Positions 6,442 to 13,875 of a DNA stretch of 19,387 nt are shown in pieces. The DNA is from CAZNMF01 sp035547155. GTDB lineage: Bacteria; Acidobacteriota; Vicinamibacteria; Vicinamibacterales; SCN-69-37. The notes beneath the pieces are model-generated. The model ran no database searches. It was not told the origin of the DNA and was given only the letters and a program-made list of their open reading frames with translations. Both the position numbers and the translations under genes were made by a program. Each line of letters opens with the position of its first letter. Positions within the stretch are counted from its first letter, which is position 1. The stretch is taken from assembly GCA_035547155.1 (NCBI GenBank), contig DASZVJ010000203.1, forward strand, positions 1 through 19,387. Direction: 5' to 3'.

Positions 6442-8403
6442 TCACCGTCCCAGCCAGAACAACCACACGCGCACGCCATCGTGCGCGATCGCGACGAGGC
6501 CGGCTGCCGCGACGGCCAGCCCCGATCGCGACGTCCGCCCCATCGCGCCGAGCGCGTACGCGGCGAGGCAGACGAACATCGGCGTGGCCGCGAGATTCGC
6601 GCGCAGCTCCACCGACGAGAAGATGCCGAGGGCCGAAGCCGCCACCCAGACGAGCGCCCACACCCCGAGCACGATCGTCAATCCGTCCTGCGGCCGCCGT
6701 CGCAGCAGCCATACGAGACCGATCGCGGCGCTGGCGAACAGCGCAACGCCCGGCAGCCCGTAGTCGTTCGCGAATTGATCCTCGGTGATCCAGCGGCGGA
6801 ACTTGGTCGCCGGATCGGCCACCATCGACGTCGCCGACGCGCGATCCACGCCGGACAAGACGCGCGTGAACGTCTCGCGGTAGAGCGCGTTGAAATGCGA
6901 ATAGTAGACGACGTACGCGACCGCAAACGCGATCGCAGCCACGATGCACATCCAGACGCCCACTCGGCGCAGCGCGGCCTGCCGTCCGGCCAGGACGATC
7001 ACGCCCATCGCCGTCGCGCCGATGAGGATCAGGCCGATCGAGAGCGTGCTGAAGTGTGAGAGAAAGGCGAGCGTCAGCATCACGCCGCCGGCAGCGAGCG
7101 CGATCGGCGAGGTTCGGCCGCCCGCCGCCATCCAGGCGAACGCGCCCATCGCAACGCCGAACAGCCCCTGACCGAAGAGATTGGTGAGATTCGCGTGGCC
7201 CAGCGCCATCGCCGGCGCGCGTGTCAGCGGCCAGATCGCCGCGGCGAGGAGCGCCATCGGCGCCGACGCCCACTGACGACGCGCGACGGCATAGACGGCG
7301 AAGCCGACGAACGCGTCGGCGATGAGCGCGAGTCCGCGGAGCAGATTCGCCAAATCGAGCTCCGTACGAAACCACGACCAGAACGGCTGCGCCGCGACGT
7401 AGAGCGCGACGGCGTACGGAAACTCGAAGCTCGGCGCCGGCGTCAGCGACGTGAAGAAGTACTCGCCGCGATGCACGAGCTCCGCGCGATGAACCTGGAA
7501 CATCGCGTCGGTGAGCGCGATTTGCGGGTGCGTGAAGCACGCGAGCTTCAACGCGGTGAGACCGATGACGATCGCCGCGGCCGTGGGCCACTCGGGCCAC
7601 AGCGCGTGCCGCCCTGCGGTCAGCCGGCGAAGGATCGCGACGATGGCACCAAGCGTCGCGACGTTCGCACCGATCGTGACGAGACGCAACACGTCGCCGC
7701 CGATGAATGCCGCGTCGAGCCACAGGAGCCAATCGACGCCGGCGACGATCATCGCGACGAGCGCGATCGCGATGGGGAGCGGCGGCCCGCACAACACGAT
7801 ACCCGTCGCAAACGTCGCGATCGCGAGCGCCGCCCATCCGATCGCCGGCCAGCTGACGGTGAAGTGGCCACTCGCCGGCTCCAGCCTCACGTCGTCGACG
7901 ATGATGCCGAGGACGCGCGCCTCCCCATCCTTGGGCGTCCACGTGTTCGACACATCGAGCACGACGAGGAGACCGGCGGTGCGGCGCGTGGGCACGTCGA
8001 CCTCGATGTCGCCGATCGCGGACGTCAGTGACGTGTGCCCGCGCGTGACGCCGTCGATGGCGACCGCGACGTCGGGCAGCGGCGCGCCTTCCGGCCTGAC
8101 GACATGGAAATCGAACCGCAGACGATACGGCTGGGACCGATCGAGGCTGGCGAAGACGAGGCGCGATCGGCCGCTCGTCCAGCTGAATTGCGCGCCGGTC
8201 TGTGGATCGACCTCGGGCCGGTAGAAGCCGCGCGTCGTGAACCACGCGCGCGTCCGGCCCGTCCAGCTTCCGTCGCCAATCGGCGCGTCGAGCGGTGAGG
8301 GCGTGACGAGGCGCGCGCCGGCCACGAGCAGGACGAGGCCGGCGAGTGTCGCGAACAGCACGAGGATCGCCGGCCGCTGCAGCGATGTGCTCGCGCTCCG
8401 CAC
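6442..8403 (-). CDS. Polytopic membrane protein, possible GT-C/ArnT-like glycosyltransferase
   Basis: This 653-residue protein starts at GTG. It has an N-terminal transmembrane segment (about residues 11-31), then an extracytoplasmic beta-rich region of about 150 residues (32-185), then roughly ten or more membrane helices. The segment ALTDAMFQVHRAELVHRGEYFF (near residue 297) resembles the acidic first-loop motif of lipid-linked GT-C glycosyltransferases, with D299 as the candidate residue. I see no close match to a named enzyme, so the activity is tentative. It is monocistronic, converges tightly on the small membrane protein and diverges from the YajQ-like gene. The upstream ribosome site is weak. 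Confidence 0.75.
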   Translation of the reverse strand: MRSASTSLQRPAILVLFATLAGLVLLVAGARLVTPSPLDAPIGDGSWTGRTRAWFTTRGFYRPEVDPQTGAQFSWTSGRSRLVFASLDRSQPYRLRFDFHVVRPEGAPLPDVAVAIDGVTRGHTSLTSAIGDIEVDVPTRRTAGLLVVLDVSNTWTPKDGEARVLGIIVDDVRLEPASGHFTVSWPAIGWAALAIATFATGIVLCGPPLPIAIALVAMIVAGVDWLLWLDAAFIGGDVLRLVTIGANVATLGAIVAILRRLTAGRHALWPEWPTAAAIVIGLTALKLACFTHPQIALTDAMFQVHRAELVHRGEYFFTSLTPAPSFEFPYAVALYVAAQPFWSWFRTELDLANLLRGLALIADAFVGFAVYAVARRQWASAPMALLAAAIWPLTRAPAMALGHANLTNLFGQGLFGVAMGAFAWMAAGGRTSPIALAAGGVMLTLAFLSHFSTLSIGLILIGATAMGVIVLAGRQAALRRVGVWMCIVAAIAFAVAYVVYYSHFNALYRETFTRVLSGVDRASATSMVADPATKFRRWITEDQFANDYGLPGVALFASAAIGLVWLLRRRPQDGLTIVLGVWALVWVAASALGIFSSVELRANLAATPMFVCLAAYALGAMGRTSRSGLAVAAAGLVAIAHDGVRVWLFWLGR

Positions 8404-8493
8404 CGAGCTAGCCTAGCGGCTCGCCCTGACGATGTCTACGCGCCCAGCCGGTCTCGTCGCGTCGCCGGCGTCGACGTGCGTTAGGATCGCGGC

Positions 8494-8997
8494 ATGGCCA
8501 GTCAGGCATCGTTCGACATCACGTCTACCGTCGACCTGCAGGAAGTCGACAACGCGGTCAATCAGGCGCGCAAGGAAATTGCGCAGCGCTACGACTTCAA
8601 AGGATCGAAGACGACGATCGACTTCTCGCGCACCGAGAGCACCATCGTCCTCACGACCGAAGACACGTTCAAGATGGACGCGGTGTGGGACATCCTGCAG
8701 ACGCGGATGATCCGCCGCAACGTGCCCGTCAAGAACCTGAAGCTCTCCGACGTCGAGCCCGTGTCCGGCGGCATGGTGACGCGCACGGTGACGCTGCAGC
8801 AGGGCATCTCGTCCGATGCGGCAAAAGCGATCGTGAAATACCTCAAGGACCAGAGCCTGAAGAAGGTCCAGGCATCGATCCAGGCCGATCAGGTGCGCGT
8901 CTCCTCCCCATCGAAAGACGATCTGCAGCAGGCCATTCGCGTGTTGAAGGCACACGACTTCGGCGTCGAGCTGCAGTTTGGCAACTATCGCGACTGA
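8494..8997 (+). CDS. yajQ: YajQ family nucleotide/cyclic-di-GMP-binding protein
   Basis: At 167 residues it has the usual length for the family. Conserved stretches are FDITSTVDLQEVDNAVNQA at the N-terminus, KEIAQRYDFKGSKTTIDF, a central TRMIRRNVPVKNLKL and the C-terminal HDFGVELQFGNYRD. The family is a cytoplasmic protein with two ferredoxin-like halves; in Xanthomonas a member binds cyclic-di-GMP and influences transcription, and elsewhere its role is poorly defined. AGGA (8483-8486) lies seven bases before the ATG. It stands alone, diverging from the membrane protein gene and converging with the TonB-type gene 22 bases away, with no hairpin between. Confidence 0.95.
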   Translation: MASQASFDITSTVDLQEVDNAVNQARKEIAQRYDFKGSKTTIDFSRTESTIVLTTEDTFKMDAVWDILQTRMIRRNVPVKNLKLSDVEPVSGGMVTRTVTLQQGISSDAAKAIVKYLKDQSLKKVQASIQADQVRVSSPSKDDLQQAIRVLKAHDFGVELQFGNYRD

Positions 8998-9019
8998 CTG
9001 ACGCCGATCTCACGCGGCA

Positions 9020-9718
9020 TTACTGCAACGTGAACTGCACGGACACCGTCATCAGCACTTCGATCGGCTCGCCGTTCAAGTACGACGGCCGATAGCGCCA
9101 CTGCCGCACGGCCGCAAGCGCCGCCTCGTCCAGCATCTTCACGGAGTCGACGACGCGCGCGTCGCGGACGCTGCCGTCCTTTCCGATCGTCGCCTCGATC
9201 CGCACCGTGCCTTGCACGTGCGCCGCGCGGGCGATCGTCGGATAGACCGGGACGACGTCGTAGGTCTTCGCCGGCGGACGGATCTTGCCGCCGACGGGAA
9301 TCGGGCCGGCAGGTGCTGGCGGCGCGGGCGTGGGCGGAGCCGCGAGCGTCACTCCCGGCGCAGACGAAACGAGGGCTCCGGGCGATGCGGGTTGCACGAA
9401 CGTTGCAACGGTCGGCGGCGCATCGACGATCGCCGGCGGCGCCACGATCGGGGCGACGTCAGGAGCGACGGTTGCCGGAGCGGTCACGGGCCGAGGCAAT
9501 TCCGGCGTCGCCGGCGGCGGCACCGGCGTGGGCGGCGGAGGCGGCGTCGCGAACACAAGGACCGACGAAGGTAGCGGCAAGGCCTCGGTCACGACCAGTG
9601 GAACGATCACGAACCCCGCGACGAGCGCGACGTGCGTCACGATCGAGAGCGGCACCGTATACCATCGACCTTTTCGCCGCGCGCCGATCGCGGCAGCCTC
9701 GAACATCTCGCGTGCCAT
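9020..9718 (-). CDS. TonB family protein (energy transducer)
   Basis: This 232-residue protein has a cytoplasmic head, one transmembrane anchor (about residues 23-44), a long Pro/Ala-rich periplasmic spacer (about 55-150) and a C-terminal TonB domain (about 157-232) with YPTIARAAHVQGTVRIEATIGKDGSV and AVRQWRYRPSYLNGEPI. TonB proteins pass proton-motive force from ExbB/ExbD to outer-membrane receptors; no exbBD or receptor gene is nearby, so it may be one of several TonB paralogues. ATG 9718 is chosen over GTG 9739 because a long purine-rich ribosome site, GAGGAGGAGG, lies immediately before it. The longer start would translate that site as Glu-Glu-Glu. Confidence 0.9.
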   Translation of the reverse strand: MAREMFEAAAIGARRKGRWYTVPLSIVTHVALVAGFVIVPLVVTEALPLPSSVLVFATPPPPPTPVPPPATPELPRPVTAPATVAPDVAPIVAPPAIVDAPPTVATFVQPASPGALVSSAPGVTLAAPPTPAPPAPAGPIPVGGKIRPPAKTYDVVPVYPTIARAAHVQGTVRIEATIGKDGSVRDARVVDSVKMLDEAALAAVRQWRYRPSYLNGEPIEVLMTVSVQFTLQ

Positions 9719-9720
9719 GG

Positions 9721-9730
9721 CCTCCTCCTC
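9721..9730 (-). promoter_or_regulatory. Ribosome binding site of the TonB-type gene
   Basis: On the minus strand GAGGAGGAGG is followed by CC and the ATG at 9718. It offers several overlapping anti-Shine-Dalgarno registers and decides the start codon. Confidence 0.7.
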
Positions 9731-9863
9731 GACAGGCACGCAGCGACACCCGTGGCCGCACCGTCACCGCGCGGGCAAACCCGCAACAGAGACGGCCACG
9801 CGATCGTTTCGTGTGTGCGTGACCTGGAGAGTTAGACACCGGGTTTCGGGCGACGGGCTACTT

Positions 9864-9891
9864 GTCCGCCGTAGCCTTGGCGAAGGCGGAC
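9864..9891. repeat. Dispersed palindromic repeat (AFAKATADK type)
   Basis: GTCCGCC (9864-9870) and GGCGGAC (9885-9891) are inverted arms. Inside, GCCTT (9874-9878) and AAGGC (9883-9887) form an alternative short hairpin around GGCG. The reverse strand reads AFAKATADK, a peptide I recall as a frequent false translation in acidobacterial genomes, which suggests a high-copy intergenic repeat. It lies in the 249-base gap 9719-9967, which otherwise holds only a small GCGGG/CCCGC hairpin (9771-9784) and the repeat at 9905-9929. Confidence 0.6.
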
Positions 9892-9904
9892 GGGCGCTCC
9901 GGCC

Positions 9905-9929
9905 AGACGGCCACAAGGGCCACCCTACG
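9905..9929. repeat. Hairpin repeat, ACAAG-loop family (copy 1)
   Basis: GGCC (9909-9912), ACAAG (9913-9917) and GGCC (9918-9921) form the core, followed by ACCCTACG. Core and flank match the copies at 13729-13749 and 13784-13809. The outer stem is imperfect here. It lies downstream of the RES toxin stop. Confidence 0.55.
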
Positions 9930-9967
9930 ACGGAGTCCGTAGCCTGTGACGCGTTCCCTGTGGCCCG

Positions 9968-10651
9968 TTACGCCTCCCGCGTGATCTCGGGCTCCGGCGT
10001 GCCGCGCCACGTGAAGCGATATGTGCGATCGCGGCGGACGTTGGTGACGAGAGCGGGTCGGAAGCACGCGAGGCACGTGCCGCCGGCGCGGCGGACGCTC
10101 GGATAGACGATGCCGAGCGATCCGGCCTCGAGCAACTCCTCCGCGAGAGCCTGTGAGGCGACGTAGCTGTCGGGATCGAGCCACGTTCGCGCACCGCGAG
10201 CGCCGCGCGCGTCGTGGAAGCTCGCGCTGAAATCGGCAAGGTAGTCGTCGTAGGTGACGCTGTCTTCGAATCGGCCGATTTCCGCGAGCTGCACGGACTT
10301 GTGGAATCCGACTTCCGCCTGCGAGGTCTCGAGCTCGAACGCGGCGTACCACGCACCACGATCGGGCCCATTGAAGCGCGCACCCAGCGGATGCGGATGG
10401 CAGAACGCCGCGTTGATGACGGTCGCGTACGGCACGGCGAAGACGAGCTCCTCGAGCCCGATTCCCGGCAGACGCTGTTCGGCGGCGAGCAGCCGATCAT
10501 TGGTGGCCGCGTCCAAATCGAACACGGCCCGCAGGTCCGCAGCGCTGTCGGCGAGTGCGGCCAGCACGCTGTCGCCGTGCGCAAGGTGCCGCGAGGGCAC
10601 GAGGCGATGCGTATCGAGCTGGCGAACGAGCGTCAGGCGCGGCCGCGCCAT
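9968..10651 (-). CDS. RES-domain toxin (NAD+-degrading type II toxin)
   Basis: This 227-residue RES-family protein is the toxin of a RES/Xre pair. Studied members (MbcT of Mycobacterium tuberculosis, ParT, Photorhabdus Res) break down NAD+ or transfer ADP-ribose and arrest growth. The family is named for conserved Arg, Glu and Ser. Candidates here are R92 in ARFNGPDRGAWYAAF, E113 in SQAEVGFH and S185 in GIVYPSVRRAGGTCLACF. The last motif and its Gly-Gly-x-Cys are very typical. The ATG overlaps the antitoxin stop by one base (TGATG), so translation is coupled and antitoxin is made first. A longer in-frame start at 10777 lies inside the antitoxin gene and is rejected. Confidence 0.9.
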   Translation of the reverse strand: MARPRLTLVRQLDTHRLVPSRHLAHGDSVLAALADSAADLRAVFDLDAATNDRLLAAEQRLPGIGLEELVFAVPYATVINAAFCHPHPLGARFNGPDRGAWYAAFELETSQAEVGFHKSVQLAEIGRFEDSVTYDDYLADFSASFHDARGARGARTWLDPDSYVASQALAEELLEAGSLGIVYPSVRRAGGTCLACFRPALVTNVRRDRTYRFTWRGTPEPEITREA

Positions 10652-11085
10652 CAGCCTGTGCGGCGCGCATCGAGCAGACGCCGCACGATCTGCATCGCGG
10701 GCAATCCGCCGCGCAACATGTAGGCAAGCGGCGTTTGACCAGCGAAGACCGGATTCGCATTCGGCAGGCGGATCCACTCGTCGGCCAGACGCGTCGAGTG
10801 CAGAATGTGCAGCGCCTTGAAGATGCCGATGACGTACGAGATGCGCGCGAGCCGATCGGCGTCGAGCACGCGATCGGGATCCCGCTTCATCTCGTAGAAC
10901 GGCCCGTTGCTGACGCCGCCCAACAGCAGCCGTACGTCTTCATCGCGCACCTTCCAGCGCGCCATGATCTTGAAGAACGCCTTGAGACCCGGGGCTGACA
11001 GCCGCTCGCGTTCGGCGCGCGCGTGCAGGTCGACCGGCGTCTCGACCACGTGGCGGCCGGCGGGATAGCGCAGCGCGTGGGCCAT
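10651..11085 (-). CDS. Xre/MbcA/ParS-type antitoxin
   Basis: This 144-residue antitoxin pairs with the RES toxin. The N-terminal half (about residues 31-85) is a helical Xre-like DNA-binding region. The C-terminal half (about 88-144) has the toxin-binding pattern of the MbcA/ParS/Xre family (DUF2384): ADEWIRLPNANPVFAGQTPLAYML, GG and a terminal VRRLLDARR. It is the first gene of the operon and should both inhibit the toxin and repress the operon. AGGAG lies 6 bases before the ATG and sits inside the palindrome at 11091-11106. The gene upstream on the same strand ends 75 bases away, leaving room for the dedicated promoter seen there. Confidence 0.9.
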   Translation of the reverse strand: MAHALRYPAGRHVVETPVDLHARAERERLSAPGLKAFFKIMARWKVRDEDVRLLLGGVSNGPFYEMKRDPDRVLDADRLARISYVIGIFKALHILHSTRLADEWIRLPNANPVFAGQTPLAYMLRGGLPAMQIVRRLLDARRTG

Positions 11086-11090
11086 TTGCG

Positions 11091-11106
11091 ACTCCTGATC
11101 AGGAGT
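11091..11106. promoter_or_regulatory. Perfect 16-bp palindrome, likely antitoxin operator
   Basis: ACTCCTGATCAGGAGT is its own reverse complement. It overlaps the last three bases of the -10 element, the expected transcription start and the antitoxin Shine-Dalgarno sequence (CTCCT on the plus strand at 11092-11096). Binding by the Xre-type antitoxin here would block transcription; an RNA hairpin here could also mask the ribosome site. Confidence 0.75.
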
Positions 11107-11132
11107 GTATCGACTCCGGATCTGGCCGTCAA
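11104..11132 (-). promoter_or_regulatory. Promoter of the RES/Xre operon
   Basis: Read on the minus strand, TTGACG (plus 11127-11132) is followed by 17 bases and TACACT (plus 11104-11109). This is five of six and four of six matches to the sigma-70 consensus with ideal spacing. Transcription should start near 11097, giving a leader of about 12 bases before the ATG at 11085. Confidence 0.7.
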
Positions 11133-11160
11133 CGCGAGGTGCCAGGCTGCCGCGGCTCGG

Positions 11161-12477
11161 TCAGCGTGCCACGCGCTGATAGCTGACGAACGCCAGGTGC
11201 TGGCTCGTCGGGGCGAAGGCGCCGGACGCGAGCGTCCCCGGACCGCCCCACAGCTTCGTCAGCTCGTCGATCGTGCCGTCGGCCAGCGTCAATCGGCGAA
11301 GGACGACGTCGCCATTCGTCGAACGGCCTGCGCCGTTTGCGCTCGACAGGAACACCAGCGACTTCCCGTCCGGCGAGACGTGCGGTGACCAGCTCGGCCA
11401 TTCGCCGCTCGTCAGGGCCTCGGCCTCGGATCCGTCCGCGCGCGAGCGCCAGATCTGCATCGAGCCGCCGCGGTTCGAGCTGAAATACCGGTACGTGCCG
11501 TCGGGCGAGCGCTCGCCTTCGTCACCGGCGGGCGGAGCACTGACGCGGATGCGCGCGGCCTCTGCCGCGTCCACGCGATCGGGCGTGCGCGGGCCGCCGG
11601 GATTGAGCGCGGCGCGCGGCAGATCGACGAGCAGCCGGTACGGGATGCCGCCGCGGACGAACGACACGAGGTTGGTGCCTTCCGGCGACCACATCGCCGA
11701 CTGCATCGGCTGCGCATCGACCAGTACCTGCGACACGCGCCGATCCATCGACGCCAGGCTGATCGTCTCGAGCGTGCTCACGACGCGCGGCTGCGCGCCG
11801 AGCGGCGCCGGGGCGCCGATCTCCACGTCCGAGAACGTCGCCGTATCGATCCGCGACGTCGAGTGCGACGAGACGCCCAGGCCGACGTAGAACTCGCCCG
11901 TGAGATGGACGCGCGTCGATCCGCCTGCCGGCTTCCACGGCTCCCCGGGATTCGCGACGAACATCATCACTTCGTCGCCGCGCTTTTCGATTTTCAGACG
12001 CGCCGGACCGACGATGTCCGTTTCGATGTCGTGCGAGACGTCACCTTTGGTCTGACGCCATTGCAGGGCGGTCATGCCGTTGCCGTGTGTGGCCGCGTCG
12101 ACGTACGCCGAGTCGGCGTCGAGCGTCTGACGGAGCACGAGACACGCCTTGCGATGCTCGACCGGCTCCGTGCCGGCCGGCTGCGTCGCGATGAAGCGGA
12201 TCGTCGCGGAGAGCGCGACGTCGCCGGACATCTTCTTCCAGACGTAGCGGAAGTGATCGGCGCGCGCCCACATGTTCTCGCCGCCGCCGGCGATCGTGTA
12301 CGTCTTCGTCGCCGCGTCGTACGTCGCGGAGCCCGGACCGATCGTCGCGGCCACGCCGACGTCCTGCTGGTCCTCGAACACGCCGAGCGACGCGACGGCC
12401 GCCGGGCGCCGCTCGATCGCGACGAGACCAGCGATGACACATCCAGCCAGAATCACCAAGCGCGTGCGCGTCGTCAT
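11161..12477 (-). CDS. Exported DUF1349-like and TolB/WD40-like propeller protein
   Basis: This 438-residue protein has a hydrophobic N-terminus (about residues 7-21); LAGC at 10-13 resembles a lipobox, but the preceding hydrophobic stretch is short, so the export mode is unclear. Residues about 33-220 resemble the concanavalin A-like DUF1349 fold (VWKKMSGDVALSATIRF, LVLRQTLDADSAYVDA, GEFYVGLGVSSHS, ATFSDVEI). The rest carries TolB/PD40-type propeller repeats (MWSPEGTNLVSF, RSPDGTYRYFSSNRGG, VSPDGKSLVFLSS). It may bind or sense carbohydrate outside the cytoplasm; no catalytic motif is visible. ATG 12477 is chosen because GGAGGAG lies five bases upstream, whereas the GTG at 12483 overlaps that site. 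The propeller looks short, so it may be incomplete. Confidence 0.8.
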   Translation of the reverse strand: MTTRTRLVILAGCVIAGLVAIERRPAAVASLGVFEDQQDVGVAATIGPGSATYDAATKTYTIAGGGENMWARADHFRYVWKKMSGDVALSATIRFIATQPAGTEPVEHRKACLVLRQTLDADSAYVDAATHGNGMTALQWRQTKGDVSHDIETDIVGPARLKIEKRGDEVMMFVANPGEPWKPAGGSTRVHLTGEFYVGLGVSSHSTSRIDTATFSDVEIGAPAPLGAQPRVVSTLETISLASMDRRVSQVLVDAQPMQSAMWSPEGTNLVSFVRGGIPYRLLVDLPRAALNPGGPRTPDRVDAAEAARIRVSAPPAGDEGERSPDGTYRYFSSNRGGSMQIWRSRADGSEAEALTSGEWPSWSPHVSPDGKSLVFLSSANGAGRSTNGDVVLRRLTLADGTIDELTKLWGGPGTLASGAFAPTSQHLAFVSYQRVAR

Positions 12478-12482
12478 CGTCA

Positions 12483-12489
12483 CTCCTCC
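12483..12489 (-). promoter_or_regulatory. Ribosome binding site of the DUF1349-like gene
   Basis: GGAGGAG on the minus strand is five bases before ATG 12477 and fixes that start. Confidence 0.65.
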
Positions 12490-12529
12490 GCCGCCGCGCG
12501 AGCCGCGAGCGGCCGCGCCGGCACGACAT

Positions 12530-12544
12530 ACCTGTCAGGCAGGT
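12530..12544. promoter_or_regulatory. Inverted repeat in a divergent promoter region
   Basis: ACCTG and CAGGT flank TCAGG in the 133-base gap between the divergent propeller genes. It is a possible regulator site for either gene; no regulator for it is encoded next door. Confidence 0.35.
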
Positions 12545-12610
12545 GAACACGGTACTCGACCGACGGCTCGACTGCAATGGGCACGCACGCGGCTGTGAGA
12601 TGCTGTGACG

Positions 12611-13714
12611 ATGGTTGACGCCACCGAAGCCTGGCTCTACGTGGGCACGCAGCGGTCGGGGCCGGGCACGGGCATCTCCCGCGCGCGCTTCGACGCACGG
12701 ACCGGCACGCTCTCGCCGTTCGCGATCGCCGCGGTTACCGACGATCCCGCCTTCTTCGTCGTCGACGAGACGCGCGGCCGAATAGTGACGTGCCATTCCG
12801 GCACGCCTGGCGGCGTGGGCGCGTTCCAGATCGATCTCGTCACCGGTACGCTGACGCCGCTCGAGCGCGCGGCGTCGGTGGGCCGCGGCCCGAGCCAATT
12901 GACCCTGGACCACACGTCCCGCTTCGTCCTGAGCGCCAATTACGGCGGCGGCTACGTCGACGTCCATGCGCTCGACGCGGCAGGCATCGGCGCGCGCACG
13001 TCGCACGTGCCGCACACGGGCCGCGGGCCCGACGCGACGCGTCAGACGCAACCGCACGTGCACTGCGTGCGGATGAGCCCGGACAATCGCTTCGCGCTCG
13101 TCGCCGATCTCGGTCTCGATCGCGTGTTCGTCTATCGCTTCGATGCCGCCGCGGGGACGCTGACACCGCACGATCCCGCGTTTGCCGCGACCGCGCCGGC
13201 GAGTGGACCGCGGCATCTCGCCTGGCATCCGAATGGACGCTGGGTCTATCTCATCGAAGAGTTGAGCAACACGATCACGACGTTTGCGTGGGACGCCGCG
13301 CGCGGCCGGCTCGATGCGCAACAGACGATTGGCACGTTGCCGACGGCTTTTTCAGGCGACAACACGGCTGCGGAAATTCTGGTGCGCGAGGACGGACGAT
13401 TTCTCTACACGTCGAATCGCGGCCACGACAGCCTTGCGATCTTCGCGATCGACGCTGGGCGCGGCCTATTGACGCTCGTCTCGCACGAGCCGTCACGCGG
13501 CCGCACGCCGCGCTACATGATGTTCGATCCGAGCGCCGACTGGCTCTTCGTCTCGAACGTCGACAGCGACAGTGTCGCATTGTTTCGCGTCGACCGCAGC
13601 AGCGGACGCCTGATGCCGCACGGCGATCTGCATCCGATCAATCGCCCGCACGGGCTGGCGTGGGCGCCGGTGCGGGCGGCAGTCCGCGGTCTGCCGTCTG
13701 CAGGCGAGAGATGA
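12611..13714 (+). CDS. Lactonase family beta-propeller protein (6-phosphogluconolactonase-like)
   Basis: This protein of about 367 residues belongs to the seven-bladed lactonase family. Family patterns include AWLYVGTQRSG at the N-terminus, VGRGPSQLTLDHTSRFVLSANYGGG, QPHVHCVRMSPDNRFALVADLGLDRVFVY, ASGPRHLAWHPNGRWVYLIEELSNTI, LYTSNRGHDSLAIF and GRTPRYMMFDPSADWLFVSN. Related enzymes (Pgl of the YbhE type) open 6-phosphogluconolactone, but many members act on other lactones. There is no signal peptide, so it is probably cytoplasmic. GTG 12605 is an alternative start; neither has a strong ribosome site. The C-terminal tail (AVRGLPSAGER) runs into a repeat-rich intergenic stretch and may be partly repeat-derived. 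Confidence 0.85.
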   Translation: MVDATEAWLYVGTQRSGPGTGISRARFDARTGTLSPFAIAAVTDDPAFFVVDETRGRIVTCHSGTPGGVGAFQIDLVTGTLTPLERAASVGRGPSQLTLDHTSRFVLSANYGGGYVDVHALDAAGIGARTSHVPHTGRGPDATRQTQPHVHCVRMSPDNRFALVADLGLDRVFVYRFDAAAGTLTPHDPAFAATAPASGPRHLAWHPNGRWVYLIEELSNTITTFAWDAARGRLDAQQTIGTLPTAFSGDNTAAEILVREDGRFLYTSNRGHDSLAIFAIDAGRGLLTLVSHEPSRGRTPRYMMFDPSADWLFVSNVDSDSVALFRVDRSSGRLMPHGDLHPINRPHGLAWAPVRAAVRGLPSAGER

Positions 13715-13728
13715 GCCTGAATCGGACT

Positions 13729-13749
13729 GGGCGACCACAAGGGTCGCCC
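13729..13749. repeat. Hairpin repeat, ACAAG-loop family (copy 2)
   Basis: GGGCGACC (13729-13736), ACAAG, and GGTCGCCC (13742-13749) form a perfect 8-bp stem. It lies just after the lactonase stop, in the gap 13715-13875 that separates it from the convergent DUF4159 gene. Confidence 0.75.
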
Positions 13750-13783
13750 CGACGGGCGACAGGCGACGGCCTTTGGGCCACAT

Positions 13784-13809
13784 CGTAGGGGCGGCCCTTG
13801 TGGCCGCCC
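13784..13809. repeat. Hairpin repeat, ACAAG-loop family (copy 3, opposite orientation)
   Basis: CGTAGGG leads into GGGCGGCC (13789-13796), CTTGT, and GGCCGCCC (13802-13809), a perfect 8-bp stem. Compared with the copy at 13729-13749, one stem pair has changed from A-T to G-C on both sides, and the loop is the reverse complement. Confidence 0.75.
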
Positions 13810-13813
13810 GAAC

Positions 13814-13836
13814 GCCGGGCCTAAAGACCCGGCCTA
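13814..13836. repeat. Hairpin repeat, CTTYAG-loop family (copy 1)
   Basis: GCCGGG (13814-13819) and CCCGGC (13828-13833) pair around CCTAAAGA. On the minus strand it starts GTAGG and has the loop core CTTTAG, similar to the element at 16846-16870. Confidence 0.65.
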
Positions 13837-13875
13837 CATCTGTGGGTTGGCCCGTGGTCCGCAGCCCGCAGCCCG

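Noticed and set aside
5495..8245. A 916-codon minus-strand open frame across the TetR and membrane protein genes
   Set aside because: It is Arg-rich, low in hydrophobic order and overlaps several well-supported genes on both strands. It is a GC-rich shadow frame.
9968..11085. Wider defence island around the RES/Xre operon
   Set aside because: No restriction, CRISPR, retron, integrase or other defence gene lies on either side; the neighbours are TonB-type and exported proteins.
12041..13321. Minus-strand open frame opposite the lactonase gene
   Set aside because: It spans a divergent promoter and two supported genes in other frames, and no domain can be seen.
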